Shown here: positions 33,097-41,613 of the stretch, piece by piece
How the letters are laid out: each line of letters begins with the position of its first letter
How positions within the stretch are numbered: position 1 is the stretch's first letter
Assembly (NCBI GenBank): GCA_051001455.1
Contig: JBPCNH010000030.1
Span: 1-64,000 of the forward strand
Origin: JBPCNH01 sp051001455
Lineage (GTDB): Bacteria > Actinomycetota > CADDZG01 > WHSQ01
Reading direction: 5' to 3'
DNA: 64,000 nt
Program-made: the position numbers and the translations under genes
Notes under the pieces: model-generated
Told to the model about the DNA's origin: nothing
Database searches by the model: none
Seen by the model: only the letters and a program-made list of their open reading frames with translations

Positions 33097-34366
33097 CGTC
33101 GAGCTCGAAGAGCTCGCGCAGTGCGGAGAGATAGATGTAGCCCTGCTTGGAATCGGCCAGGGTCTTGGCCTTGTTGAGCGGCGTGTGCAGCAGCTTCGAC
33201 AGCAACCGGCGAGACATGTGATCGACCGCCTCACGCTGCTCGGGAGTCATGGACTCGAGATACGACTTGATCCTCTCGACCTCGATGCTGCGCAGGAGAT
33301 CCGCCTTCGCGACAAGGTCTGCGGCGGTCGGAGCGAATTCCGTCGCGCGCTCCCACGATAGGAAGCGGTTGATCTCTTCGTTGATGATCTCCTCGACCTT
33401 GGCCGCCTCTTCGAGGCGGCTACCCACCCCGGCTTCAACGACGCCCTTGAGGTCGTCGATGTCCCTCAGGATCACTCCCGGGACCTCGGCTACCGATGAC
33501 TCGACATCCCGCGGGACGGCGATATCGACGATGAACAGCGGCCTGTCGAGCCCGCGGTCGGCCATCGCCGCATCGACCATCGCCCGGTCTGCGATGGCCT
33601 CGGGAGCGGTGGTCGAGCAGATGAGGATGTCCGACTCGGCGATGACGGACGCAAGCTCGGACATAGGCAGGGCCTCGGCATCGAAAACCTCAGCCAGCGC
33701 GAGTCCGCGATCTTCCGTCCTGTTGACTACGGTGAGGTCACTGGCCCCTGCCGATGCAAGAGCTTTGGCGGCGAGATGACCCATCTTCCCGGCGCCGACG
33801 ATCGCAACCTTCTTGCCGGTCAGACCGTGTCCGGGAAAGGCACGGCGCGCCAGATCGACGGCTGCCGAGGAAACCGAGATGGGGTTGCGTCCTATGGCGG
33901 TCTCCGTGCGGGCACGCTTCCCCACCCGCAAGGCGTGCCGGAACGCGGTACCGAGAACCTTGTGCACCTGGCCTTCATCAGCGGCCCACTGGAACGCGCG
34001 CCTCACCTGGCCGAGGATCTCGGACTCTCCCACGACCATCGAATCTATGCCCGCGCTGACTCGAAACAGATGTCGAAGCGCCCCGTCATCGTGATAGGTG
34101 TACAGATGGTCGGTGAAGTCCTCCGGGGCGATGTGGCAGAACTCCGACAGGAAGTTGCGCAGGTCCTGGGCCCCGCCGTGGAACTTCGATACGAGCGCAT
34201 AAGCCTCGGTGCGGTTACAGGTTGAGAGGATGGCCCCCTCGAGGACATGATCGAAGGTACCGAGCTGATGCAGCGCCTTCGGGAGGCGCTCTTCATTGAT
34301 CGCGAGCCGCTCGAGGAGCGACACGGGAGCGGTCTTGTGATTCAGCCCTACGACGACGATGGACAT
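33080..34366 (-). CDS. hemA: Glutamyl-tRNA reductase
   Basis: First committed enzyme of the C5 pathway, 428 residues. Motifs: VVGLNHKTAPVSLLERLA, catalytic cysteine in ILSTCNRTEAYA, GESEILGQVRRAF, GKRARTETAIG, and the NADPH-binding VAIVGAGKMGHLAAKAL; the helical dimerisation domain is acidic at the C terminus (FELDDEDDE). Operon order rex-hemA-hemC-hemD-hemB-hemL, downstream of rex by 21 bp. Confidence 0.97.
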   Translation of the reverse strand: MSIVVVGLNHKTAPVSLLERLAINEERLPKALHQLGTFDHVLEGAILSTCNRTEAYALVSKFHGGAQDLRNFLSEFCHIAPEDFTDHLYTYHDDGALRHLFRVSAGIDSMVVGESEILGQVRRAFQWAADEGQVHKVLGTAFRHALRVGKRARTETAIGRNPISVSSAAVDLARRAFPGHGLTGKKVAIVGAGKMGHLAAKALASAGASDLTVVNRTEDRGLALAEVFDAEALPMSELASVIAESDILICSTTAPEAIADRAMVDAAMADRGLDRPLFIVDIAVPRDVESSVAEVPGVILRDIDDLKGVVEAGVGSRLEEAAKVEEIINEEINRFLSWERATEFAPTAADLVAKADLLRSIEVERIKSYLESMTPEQREAVDHMSRRLLSKLLHTPLNKAKTLADSKQGYIYLSALRELFELDDEDDE

Positions 34367-34387
34367 CTAGTCAGACCTTAGTGCTTC

Positions 34388-35065
34388 CTAGCGCGCCCCG
34401 AGGCGGCGGTTCGCCTCGCGCGCCGCCGCGATCGCCTGCGTACGTTGCTGGTAGAAGGACAAGATCTGCAGCTCGATCGACAGGTCCACCTTGCGGACCG
34501 TGACGTCGGGCGGCACATTCACGTGCGCCGGAGCGAAGTTGAGGATCGACTTGACGCCCGCGTCGACGAGACGCTCGGCGGTCTCTTGAGCGGCTACCGG
34601 AGGGGTGGCAATGATCCCTATGGCCACCTCTTGCTCGGCCGCGACCTCTTTGAGGTCGTCCACGTGGCGGACGGTCATCCCGGCCACCTCTTGTCCGATC
34701 GTCGAGTCGTCGATATCGAACAGCGCCTGGATGCTGAAGCCCCGCTCGCCGAATCCCTTGTAAGAAGCCAACGCCCGGCCCAGGTTCCCGAGGCCGATGA
34801 TCACGGCCGGCCAGTCCTGTGTCAGGCCCAGCTCGCGGCTGATCTGGTACAGCAGATACTCGACGTCGTATCCCACACCTCGGGTTCCGTAGGAGCCGAG
34901 GTAGGAGAGGTCCTTGCGGACCTTGGCTGCGTTGACGCCGGCCATCCGAGCCAGGTCTTCCGAGGAGACGGTCATCTGAGCCCGCCCCTCGGCGAGATCC
35001 AACAAGGACCTCAGGTACACAGGGAGGCGTGCGACGGTTGCTTCGGGGATCGGCCGGCTACGCAT
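34388..35065 (-). CDS. rex: Redox-sensing transcriptional repressor Rex
   Basis: A 225-residue repressor responding to the NADH/NAD+ ratio. The N-terminal winged helix is seen in ARMAGVNAAKVRKDLSYLGSYGTRGVGYDVEYL; the Rossmann fold includes AVIIGLGNLGRALASYKGF and FDIDDSTIG; the C-terminal domain-swap helix (SIELQILSFYQQR) is present. A perfect Rex operator lies 21 bp upstream of its ATG, so it should repress itself and, through read-through, the hem genes, as described for the Streptomyces rex-hemACD operon. A GAGG site precedes the start. Confidence 0.95.
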   Translation of the reverse strand: MRSRPIPEATVARLPVYLRSLLDLAEGRAQMTVSSEDLARMAGVNAAKVRKDLSYLGSYGTRGVGYDVEYLLYQISRELGLTQDWPAVIIGLGNLGRALASYKGFGERGFSIQALFDIDDSTIGQEVAGMTVRHVDDLKEVAAEQEVAIGIIATPPVAAQETAERLVDAGVKSILNFAPAHVNVPPDVTVRKVDLSIELQILSFYQQRTQAIAAAREANRRLGAR

Positions 35066-35086
35066 ATGACCTCATCTTAGCCGAGC

Positions 35087-35104
35087 TTGTGACCGCGGTC
35101 ACAA
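35087..35104 (-). promoter_or_regulatory. Rex operator (perfect palindrome) and rex promoter
   Basis: TTGTGACCGCGGTCACAA is a perfect 18-bp palindrome agreeing with the Rex consensus TTGTGAnnnnnnTCACAA. On the minus strand its TTGTGA/GTGACC overlaps the -35 region of a promoter whose -10 is TAAGAT at 35074-35079, so bound Rex would block RNA polymerase. It controls the rex-hem transcript. Confidence 0.88.
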
Positions 35105-35236
35105 AGTCGAAAACCCCCTACAACCAGGACTTTCGCGTCATCTCACCGACGTACAACAGCTGCTCTGTGAATTTGTGCGTGAGGACCAGACCACCGGCAT
35201 GCAGGCGCCGCAGCTGAAGGCGTTATGCGCTGTGGC

Positions 35237-35965
35237 CTAGAACGTCCATAAGCCCTCTAGCGCGGAGACGTTCTTCTGCATCCAGATCGAGATGCGGAAG
35301 ATCTGATTGGTGACGAACAGCAGGCCTAGGATCACCATGATCCCGCCGCTCACCAGGTTCACCGTGCGGATGTGCTTGCGGACCCAACCGAGGAACCCCG
35401 TCAGTTTCGCAACGCCGAGGCCCGAGAGGATGAACGGCACCCCGAGGCCGAGCGAGTAGACGCCGAGGAGCATCCCGCCCTCGGCCACGCTGCCGGTGGC
35501 CCCGCGGCCGGCAGCCATGCCCAGGACCGGTCCGAGGGTGGCACCGATGCAGGGGGTCCAGCCGAACGCGAACGCTCCACCCAACACGAAGCTGCCCCAC
35601 GCCCCCGCCTCCGGGGTGGGATGGAATCGAGCCTCTCGGTACAGGAACGGCACTTTGATAACGCCCATGAACACGAGACCCATGAAGATGATGAAGACAC
35701 CACCGATGCGAGCGAACAGCTCTTTGTTCACGCGCAGGTAACTGCCGAGAGCCGTGGCACTCAGCCCGAATGCGATGAACACGAGCGAGAACCCAAGTAC
35801 GAACACGACGGCGACCAGAGCGGGAGAGATGGGCTTCGATGACTCGTTACCGGCGCTCACGCCGGACATGTACGAGAGATAGCCGGGCACCAGTGGCAGA
35901 ACGCAAGGCGACAGGAAAGAGATCAGTCCCGCCAGGAACACCACGGGTATCGCCGGATCAACCAC
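35237..35965 (-). CDS. ccdA: Thiol-disulfide carrier CcdA
   Basis: A 242-residue six-helix membrane protein that carries electrons from cytoplasmic thioredoxin to outside TlpA/ResA/CcmH. The two redox cysteines are in SPCVLPLVPGYLSYMSG and GWTPCIGATLGPVLG. The GTG start lies inside the last codons of the upstream tlpA-type gene (8-bp overlap). A 130-bp untranslated segment separates it from rex, with no gene in it. Confidence 0.95.
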   Translation of the reverse strand: MVDPAIPVVFLAGLISFLSPCVLPLVPGYLSYMSGVSAGNESSKPISPALVAVVFVLGFSLVFIAFGLSATALGSYLRVNKELFARIGGVFIIFMGLVFMGVIKVPFLYREARFHPTPEAGAWGSFVLGGAFAFGWTPCIGATLGPVLGMAAGRGATGSVAEGGMLLGVYSLGLGVPFILSGLGVAKLTGFLGWVRKHIRTVNLVSGGIMVILGLLFVTNQIFRISIWMQKNVSALEGLWTF

Positions 35966-36494
35966 CGGTCGCCACCAGCCGAGACATGATCCGAGCGAAG
36001 ACGTCCTCGAACAGCGGACCGTTCACATGCTCGAAGATCTTGCCCTCGGCGTCGATGAAGAAGGTCTCCGGCTGACCGGTCAAGCCGTACGCCGAATAGA
36101 TGCTTCCGCCTTCATCGCGCACGTCGGGGTAGGTAAGCCCGAATTCCTCGTCGAATGCAAGGGCCTCCGTGCGAGCGTCCTTGATGTTCACTCCAAGGAA
36201 CTCAACACGGTCCCCGTAGCGTTCGTGAGCCTCCTTCAACATCGGAGCTTCATCACGGCAGGGTTCACACCAGGACGCCCAGAAGTTCAGCACGACAGGC
36301 TTGCCGGCGAGCTCCGAAAGAGCCAGCTCACGGTCGCCCTCGAGCAGGGGGCCGCTGAAGTCCGGCGCCCTGTCGCCGGGCCGTGGCGGTCCGGCTTTGC
36401 CCAAAGTGGCAAGAGCGATGACCACGACGAACACGACGGCAGGGAGGGCGATGGCCGCGGTACGGAGCCATCGGCGGGCGAGATCCTTGTTCAC
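35958..36494 (-). CDS. TlpA/ResA-type thioredoxin paired with CcdA
   Basis: A 178-residue membrane-anchored thioredoxin: helix AIALPAVVFVVVIALATL, then APDFSGPLLEG, the active site FWASWCEPCRDEAP and the cis-Pro loop GLTGQPETFFID. The redox partner of CcdA is the obvious interpretation: they overlap and are co-transcribed. Target proteins are likely the ccm apocytochromes. The start is GTG at 36494. Confidence 0.93.
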   Translation of the reverse strand: MNKDLARRWLRTAAIALPAVVFVVVIALATLGKAGPPRPGDRAPDFSGPLLEGDRELALSELAGKPVVLNFWASWCEPCRDEAPMLKEAHERYGDRVEFLGVNIKDARTEALAFDEEFGLTYPDVRDEGGSIYSAYGLTGQPETFFIDAEGKIFEHVNGPLFEDVFARIMSRLVATGG

Positions 36495-36576
36495 GGGACC
36501 ATTCTCGCATCGCCCTCATCACTACACTCTGCTCGACCGCCCCGGAGGGTGGGATGCAGAGCGCGAAACCTTCCCT

Positions 36577-36604
36577 TTGACAGGGGCGGTTCCCGGGCTA
36601 GATT
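36577..36604 (+). promoter_or_regulatory. Sigma-70-type promoter of the Crp/Fnr gene
   Basis: TTGACA at 36577-36582, a 16-bp spacer, and TAGATT at 36599-36604. The start of transcription would fall near 36611, leaving a leader of about 47 bases before the GTG at 36658, which carries GGAGG seven bases upstream. Confidence 0.65.
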
Positions 36605-36657
36605 CTCCAAGAGAGGACCGCGCCCTCGGCCATAGGACTACCCCTGGAGGTGCTGCG

Positions 36658-37353
36658 GTGCGATCGACCCACCATTCCCCCGTCCTCGATGTACTTAGCC
36701 CGCGAGACCGAAGCGCATTGATGGACCGATCCGTAGAGCGCCGGCTCTCATCCGGCGACCTCCTTTTCCTGAGCGGAGACGAACCCACCCGGCTCTTCCT
36801 CGTCGAGGAGGGACTACTGAAGGTCAGCGTCGTGGACGTCGAAGGTTGCGAGACCCTAGTGGGGCTACTGGTCGAAGGAGATCTCGTCGGTCACGAGGCG
36901 ATGATCGAGGATATGCCCCACCACGCCGATGTGACGGCGGTCGGGACCTGCCGGGTGCGCGCCCTCGACGGGCGGCACCTGCTGGGCATCCTGGAGAAGG
37001 ACCCGCGCGCAACTCTCGAGATAGTCCGCTCGCTCACTGAAAGACTGCGCAAGACGAGAGAGATGGCACTGGAGCGCACGGTGGGCGAGGTTCAGAACAG
37101 GCTCGCCGGACGGCTCATGGAACTAGCGGAACTGCTCGGACGCATGCAAGGAGGGACCATCACGCTCCAGGTCCCCCTCGACCAGACCGACCTCGGACGC
37201 CTCGCGGGCATCTGTCGCGAGAGCACCTGCAAGACCATGAGTCGATTCAGGAGGAACGGCATAGTCGATTATCACGGGAAAGAGCTGCGGATACTGCGCC
37301 CCGACGTGCTACAGAGATTGCGTTGTGGAGCGAAGCTCGACTCAGGCGCCTGA
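36658..37353 (+). CDS. Crp/Fnr-family transcriptional regulator
   Basis: A 231-residue protein: cyclic-nucleotide-binding β-barrel (LSSGDLLFLSGDEPTRLFLVEEGLLKVS, GDLVGHEAMIEDMPHHADVTAVGTCRV), dimer helix, and winged HTH with QTDLGRLAGICRESTCKTMSRFRRNG. There is no cluster of N-terminal cysteines of the Fnr type; only isolated cysteines are visible. Ligand unknown. GTG start with GGAGG fits the promoter at 36577. It ends 12 bp inside the convergent acyl-CoA ligase gene. Confidence 0.9.
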   Translation: MRSTHHSPVLDVLSPRDRSALMDRSVERRLSSGDLLFLSGDEPTRLFLVEEGLLKVSVVDVEGCETLVGLLVEGDLVGHEAMIEDMPHHADVTAVGTCRVRALDGRHLLGILEKDPRATLEIVRSLTERLRKTREMALERTVGEVQNRLAGRLMELAELLGRMQGGTITLQVPLDQTDLGRLAGICRESTCKTMSRFRRNGIVDYHGKELRILRPDVLQRLRCGAKLDSGA

Positions 37354-38817
37354 ACGCAACGCGCGCCGCAGAACCTTGCCCGTCGGCACGCGCGGAAGCT
37401 CTTCGACGAAGTCGACGGAGCTCGGGCACTTGAAGCGCGCCAGTCGTGTGGCAACCTCGCGGAAGATCTGTTCCTCCGTCGGAGTTGCACCATCAACAGG
37501 CACGACGTAAGCCTTCACCGTTGCACCCGTGTATGGGTGAGGTTCACCTATCACCGCCGCCTCTGCAACGACGGGATCCTCCATCAACGCGGCCTCGACC
37601 TCCGACGGATACACGTTGAACCCCGAGACGATGATCAGATCGCGCTTGCGGTCGACTAGATACAGGTAACCCTCTTCGTCCTGGACCGCGACGTCACCCG
37701 TCTTGAACCATTCGCCTGCGAAAGAAGCTTCCGTGTCGGCATCGCGGTTCCAGTAGCCCTTGAAGACGTTCGGTCCTCTGACGTAGATCTCTCCCGGGTC
37801 CCCGAGTTCCACGTCTGCTCCCTCTTCCCCCACCAGCCGAAGTTCGATCCCCGGCAGCGGCCGGCCGATCGATGCCGGGCGCGGTTCCTCCGCCATGCGG
37901 TTGGTGGTCAGAGTGGGAGCGGTCTCCGTCATGCCATAGCCCTCGTAGATCTTGACCCCGAACAGATTGTCGAAACGTTCGAGGACCGGTGCAGGAAGGG
38001 CAGATGCGCCCGACACCGCAAGCCTCACACTGGAAAGGTCGTACTGGTCCGCTCCGGGAGTATCGATCCACGCGGCGTACATCGGCGGCGCGCCGAACAG
38101 AACGGTGATGCGGTGCTTCTCGATCAGACGCAAGGCCTCGATCGGTTCGAAGCGTTCGGAGAGAATGCCCGATGCACCGTTGAGAACCAGCAGACCGAGT
38201 GGAACGTTCAAACCGAAGATGTGGAACAACGGGAGGGTCAGAAAGAGGACGTCGTCCTCCCGCACCTGTTCATCCTCCACCGCCATCTGCTGGTCGAGAT
38301 TGGCGAGAAGGTTCCGATGGGTGAGCATCGCGCCCTTGGCCTCACCCGTGGTTCCCGACGTATAGGCGAGTACCGCCAGATCGTCGCCTCCGCCGGATAT
38401 CGGCACCGGTTCCTCGCTTTCGTCGAGGAAGGCGGCCCAATCGTCCGTCGACACCACGTCTGCGTCCGCTGTGGCCACCACCCCGGCAAGGGGCGCAGCC
38501 GCAAGCACCAGCTTCGCTCCGGAATCGGTCACTATGCGAGCTACCTCCGGCGGAGTGAGCATGACGTGCAGAGGAACCACCACAGCTCCGGCACGAAGTA
38601 TGCCGAAATAGGCCTCGACGAACTCGATCGCGTTCGGCATAAGGATGGCGACTCTGTCACCCGGCTCCACCCCTCTGCTTCGGAGAGCCGCGGCGATCCG
38701 AGCGGCGTTGGTCTCGAGCTCTGCGAACGTGCGGGCGTCCCCGTTCCGAGCGGACCGAAGGGCGATCTTGTCGGGAAGACGGGCGGCCGCGTCCCGCACC
38801 AGCTGGGCAAGATTCAC
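37342..38817 (-). CDS. Acyl-CoA synthetase (AMP-forming, long-chain type)
   Basis: A 491-residue ANL-family ligase. Motifs: P-loop YTSGTTGEAKGAM, FGLNVPLGLL, YGMTETAPTL, the GEWFKTGDVAVQDEEGYLYLVDRKRDLIIVSGFNVYP adenylate-binding region, and the catalytic Lys in PRVPTGKVLRRAL. It probably activates a fatty or carboxylic acid; the substrate cannot be predicted. It could feed the acyl-CoA dehydrogenases at 59-62 kb. It ends in convergent overlap with the Crp/Fnr gene. Confidence 0.92.
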   Translation of the reverse strand: MNLAQLVRDAAARLPDKIALRSARNGDARTFAELETNAARIAAALRSRGVEPGDRVAILMPNAIEFVEAYFGILRAGAVVVPLHVMLTPPEVARIVTDSGAKLVLAAAPLAGVVATADADVVSTDDWAAFLDESEEPVPISGGGDDLAVLAYTSGTTGEAKGAMLTHRNLLANLDQQMAVEDEQVREDDVLFLTLPLFHIFGLNVPLGLLVLNGASGILSERFEPIEALRLIEKHRITVLFGAPPMYAAWIDTPGADQYDLSSVRLAVSGASALPAPVLERFDNLFGVKIYEGYGMTETAPTLTTNRMAEEPRPASIGRPLPGIELRLVGEEGADVELGDPGEIYVRGPNVFKGYWNRDADTEASFAGEWFKTGDVAVQDEEGYLYLVDRKRDLIIVSGFNVYPSEVEAALMEDPVVAEAAVIGEPHPYTGATVKAYVVPVDGATPTEEQIFREVATRLARFKCPSSVDFVEELPRVPTGKVLRRALRSGA

Positions 38818-39123
38818 GTCCTTATTGATACCCCATCCCTTTCCCGGGTGGAACAGTAGCTAGCGGTTATGCAACGCCCGCGAGCAGGATGGAAAAGTCT
38901 GCTAAAGCTAGAAGGGAGTGGCACCGAAGACGTAAGAGGAGATCGGCATGCGGGACGAAGCATCTGCATGGCCTCACGGTCGTGCGATGAGCCTCCCAGC
39001 CCGCCCCAGGATGCCCGCGCCGGACTTCGCAGCCGCCCCCGGGATCGCTCCCGGGGGCGCTTCGCGAACGACGCTACCCTCACCACAGCCTCGCTACCTG
39101 GGCGCCTGTGGGAGCATGCACGC
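38818..39123. other. Divergent intergenic region, no gene seen
   Basis: 306 bp between the starts of the acyl-CoA ligase (minus) and the TIM-barrel gene (plus). I find no convincing ORF. Plus-strand initiation upstream at 38869 would add a 85-residue basic leader without homology; the GTG at 39124 is preferred. A strong hairpin (39035-39058) lies in the middle. Confidence 0.55.
39035..39058. terminator. Strong GC hairpin in the intergenic region
   Basis: GCCCCCGGGA (39035-39044), loop TCGC, TCCCGGGGGC (39049-39058): a perfect ten-pair stem. It is upstream of the TIM-barrel gene by 66 bp, so it may terminate read-through or act as an attenuator. No poly-T run follows. Confidence 0.5.
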
Positions 39124-39948
39124 GTGACGACGCACCGGCAGGTCCAGTGTTCTACCGGCCCTTTCTGGGCGTACGAGCTCGCGTTCGCCATGGACTGCCT
39201 GGCCGAAGCCGGCTTCACAGAGATCGAGCTGATGGTGACTCGCGACCGGATCACGCAGGAGCCCGAAATCCCCTTGAAGCTCGCCGACGAGCGCGGGCTG
39301 CGTATCACCTCGGTTCACGCCCCCTTCCTGGTGATAACCAAGAACGTGTGGGGGATGGACCCCGTCGGGAAGATCGAGCGGGGAGTGGAGATGTGCAAGG
39401 CCTTCGGAGCGACCTCGATGATCGTGCATCCCCCCTATCTCTGGGAACGCGATTACGCCAACTGGTTGATGAACGACGCCGAACGCTTCACCAACGAGAC
39501 CGGGATCACCGTGGCCGTCGAGACCATGTATCCGAAGTGGGTCGCAGGACGAAGGGTCCGGGCATACCGGTGGCTCGAACCGGCCGCGCTCGTCGCGGCA
39601 TGTTCGCACGTTGCACTGGACACCAGTCATCTAAGCGTCTCGAGGTTCGACATCCTGGACTCGTTCGAGATCCTCAAGCCGAAGCTCGAACACATCCATC
39701 TGTCGAACAACGCTGCAGATGGACGAGACGGTCATCTGGAACTAGAACAAGGAGTACTTCCGATAGACCGCTTCCTAAGCGAGGTACGAAAGAGCGGGTT
39801 CGCCGGAGCCATCTCGCTCGAACTATCCGTTCGCCGCTATGTAGAGAAACCCAAAGAACTCGTCGCTATGCTTCGGAGGAACAAGCAATATGTAGAAAGA
39901 CGACTGTCCGGAGAAAAGAGAGTCGACAAGGGCCTGCCGCGGGTGTGA
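39124..39948 (+). CDS. Sugar phosphate isomerase/epimerase-type TIM-barrel protein
   Basis: A 274-residue protein of the xylose isomerase/AP endonuclease 2 superfamily. Visible are FAMDCLAEAGFTEIELM, ITSVHAPFLV, TSMIVHPPYLW (metal-site His), ITVAVETMYPKW (Glu), VALDTSHLSVSRFD (Asp, His), LEHIHLSNNAADGRDGHLELEQG and SLELSV. A set of His, Glu and Asp residues suited to a divalent metal is evident. Substrate unknown; the neighbourhood resembles that of mycobacterial Rv0498. GTG start at 39124. Confidence 0.8.
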   Translation: MTTHRQVQCSTGPFWAYELAFAMDCLAEAGFTEIELMVTRDRITQEPEIPLKLADERGLRITSVHAPFLVITKNVWGMDPVGKIERGVEMCKAFGATSMIVHPPYLWERDYANWLMNDAERFTNETGITVAVETMYPKWVAGRRVRAYRWLEPAALVAACSHVALDTSHLSVSRFDILDSFEILKPKLEHIHLSNNAADGRDGHLELEQGVLPIDRFLSEVRKSGFAGAISLELSVRRYVEKPKELVAMLRRNKQYVERRLSGEKRVDKGLPRV

Positions 39949-39961
39949 TCGGGGAGCGAAC

Positions 39962-40339
39962 GTGAAAGTTCTAGTCGTGGACGATACAGACCACGTGCGC
40001 AAGATGCTCGTCGACATGCTGCAGCTCGACGGGTTCGACATCGTGGGACAGGCTGGCTCCGGAAAAGCCGCTATAGAGCTCGCCGCCGAGACCTCTCCGG
40101 ACGTCATCGTGATGGACTACAAGATGCCTGAGATGGACGGCCTGACCGCAGCGCGAACCATCAAGAAGTCGGCACCCACACAAGCGATCATCCTGTACAC
40201 GGCTTATATCGACGCAGAGCTAGAAGAAGAGGCGAAACAGGCCGGAGTAGCGATAACCGTCGGCAAGATCGAAGGGCTCAATCAACTCGAGCGCCACATC
40301 ACGGAGCTGTGCCGCAACCTGAAGCATTCGGGCTCGTAA
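39962..40339 (+). CDS. Stand-alone response regulator receiver protein
   Basis: A 125-residue CheY-like domain without an output domain: acidic pocket VVDD at the start, phospho-acceptor Asp in VIVMDYKMPEMDG, Thr in LYTAY and Lys in VGKIEG. The paired kinase is not in the window. It follows the TIM-barrel gene by 13 bp, and a GTG starts it. A hairpin spans its stop codon. Confidence 0.92.
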   Translation: MKVLVVDDTDHVRKMLVDMLQLDGFDIVGQAGSGKAAIELAAETSPDVIVMDYKMPEMDGLTAARTIKKSAPTQAIILYTAYIDAELEEEAKQAGVAITVGKIEGLNQLERHITELCRNLKHSGS

Positions 40340-40348
40340 CGGCGAGCC
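40331..40348 (+). terminator. Hairpin spanning the response-regulator stop
   Basis: GGCTCG (40331-40336), loop TAACGG, CGAGCC (40343-40348). The TAA stop codon sits in the loop. A second short pair, ACGG..CCGT, follows. It fits an intrinsic terminator without a marked T-run. Confidence 0.5.
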
Positions 40349-40421
40349 TCCGACGGGTTGCGTCCGTTAGACCTGCGAAGCGTCGCCGTATAGGACGCGC
40401 GGTCGATTATCGTCTCGCCTC

Positions 40422-40523
40422 GTGAGACGGAACACGATCCTCGCCATAATCCTGCTGCTGGCAGCGATCGCCATCGCGGGAACGCTCGCGGTCATGAACA
40501 TGTACGCCCTCCGCGGCGGATAA
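40422..40523 (+). CDS. Possible 33-residue single-helix peptide
   Basis: A short open frame starting GTG at 40422: basic start (VRRNT), one hydrophobic helix (ILAIILLLAAIAIAGTLAVM), short tail (NMYALRGG). Pure shape suggests a small membrane protein, but composition of GC-rich DNA can produce such frames by chance and the ribosome-binding site is weak. It lies between convergent genes. Confidence 0.35.
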   Translation: MRRNTILAIILLLAAIAIAGTLAVMNMYALRGG

Positions 40524-40560
40524 ACGAACGGCCCCTAAAGAAAGAACGTCGAGAACGCCG

Positions 40561-41613
40561 CTAAAGGAAGGCTCCGCCTCTTCTGTTCAGGTTCTCGTAG
40601 ATCATCTGTTGGATCGTGTCGCGGATCCGGTCACTCAGGTCGAATACCAACATCGCGTCGTCCGCTGCGTCCGCCGGGTAGTCCCCCATCGGTATGGGAT
40701 CGCCAAACTCGATGATCCAGCGCGAGGGCAGCGGGAGCAGCCCCAGGGGGCCGAGCCACGGGAAGGTCGCGGTGATCGGAAAATACGGGAAACCCAAGAT
40801 CTTCGCCAGCGTCTTGGCGTTCCCGAGCATGGGATAGGCCTCCTCGGCTCCCACGATCGCCACCGGGATGATCGGCACGCCGGTTCGCAGCGCCACCTCG
40901 ATGAACCCTCCTCGTCCGAACCGCTGAAGCTTGTAGCGCTCTCGCCAACCTTTTCCCACGCCTTTGAATCCCTCGGGAAAGACGCCGACCAACTCGCCAC
41001 GCCGGAGCAACTCGATGGTGTCCTCATCGCATGCGACGACGTTGCCAGATTTGCGCGCAAGGTGGCCGATCACCGGCGATTGCCACACCAGGTCCGCGCC
41101 AACGCTCCGCACGAGCCGTTTCTGCGGGTGCTCTGCACCGACGGCGTACTGCATCAAGACGGAATCAAGAGGGATCGTGCCGGAATGATTCGCGATCAGA
41201 AGAGCGGGACCGGACTCGGGGATGCGGTCGACGCCTAACGTACGAACCCGGAAGTACCTCTCGTACAACGGGCGGATCAGCGGCATCAGTACCTGTCGGG
41301 TCAACTCCTCGTCGTAGCCGAAATCATCGATCGGGTAATCCCCGGCCAAACGCCGCCTTATGAAAGCCTCGAGATCGCCCTGGTCTGAGGGGACAGAGGG
41401 GATATCGGTTCCCGCGGTGCCGTGACCGGATGGATGTTGAGCCTTCGCTTCATCTTGCCGGGAATGGACCTTGCAGGATCCCGCAGGAGTGACGGCGAAG
41501 TTGCGGCACGGGTTCCCGGCGGCGGTCGACGCGGCGCATCTCGGTCTCTCGGCGCCCGATGGCGGATCCTGACGCGCATTCCTCCCTATCGAGATGATCT
41601 CAGCGTCTGCCAT
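40561..41613 (-). CDS. Glycerolipid-type acyltransferase with N-terminal zinc-finger-like motif
   Basis: A 350-residue protein. Residues about 20-50 carry a Cys-rich motif (RCAASTAAGNPC..CKVH) resembling small zinc fingers of the C-x9-C-x10-C-x2-H type. A disordered linker follows, then an LPLAT domain with NHSGTIPLD (His and Asp of the catalytic site), VFPEGFKGVGKGW and VPIIPVAIVGAEE. Acyl transfer to a glycerolipid or related acceptor is likely. The ATG at 41613 overlaps the epimerase stop (ATGA). Its order after a galE-like gene resembles mycobacterial Rv0501-Rv0502. Confidence 0.86.
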   Translation of the reverse strand: MADAEIISIGRNARQDPPSGAERPRCAASTAAGNPCRNFAVTPAGSCKVHSRQDEAKAQHPSGHGTAGTDIPSVPSDQGDLEAFIRRRLAGDYPIDDFGYDEELTRQVLMPLIRPLYERYFRVRTLGVDRIPESGPALLIANHSGTIPLDSVLMQYAVGAEHPQKRLVRSVGADLVWQSPVIGHLARKSGNVVACDEDTIELLRRGELVGVFPEGFKGVGKGWRERYKLQRFGRGGFIEVALRTGVPIIPVAIVGAEEAYPMLGNAKTLAKILGFPYFPITATFPWLGPLGLLPLPSRWIIEFGDPIPMGDYPADAADDAMLVFDLSDRIRDTIQQMIYENLNRRGGAFL

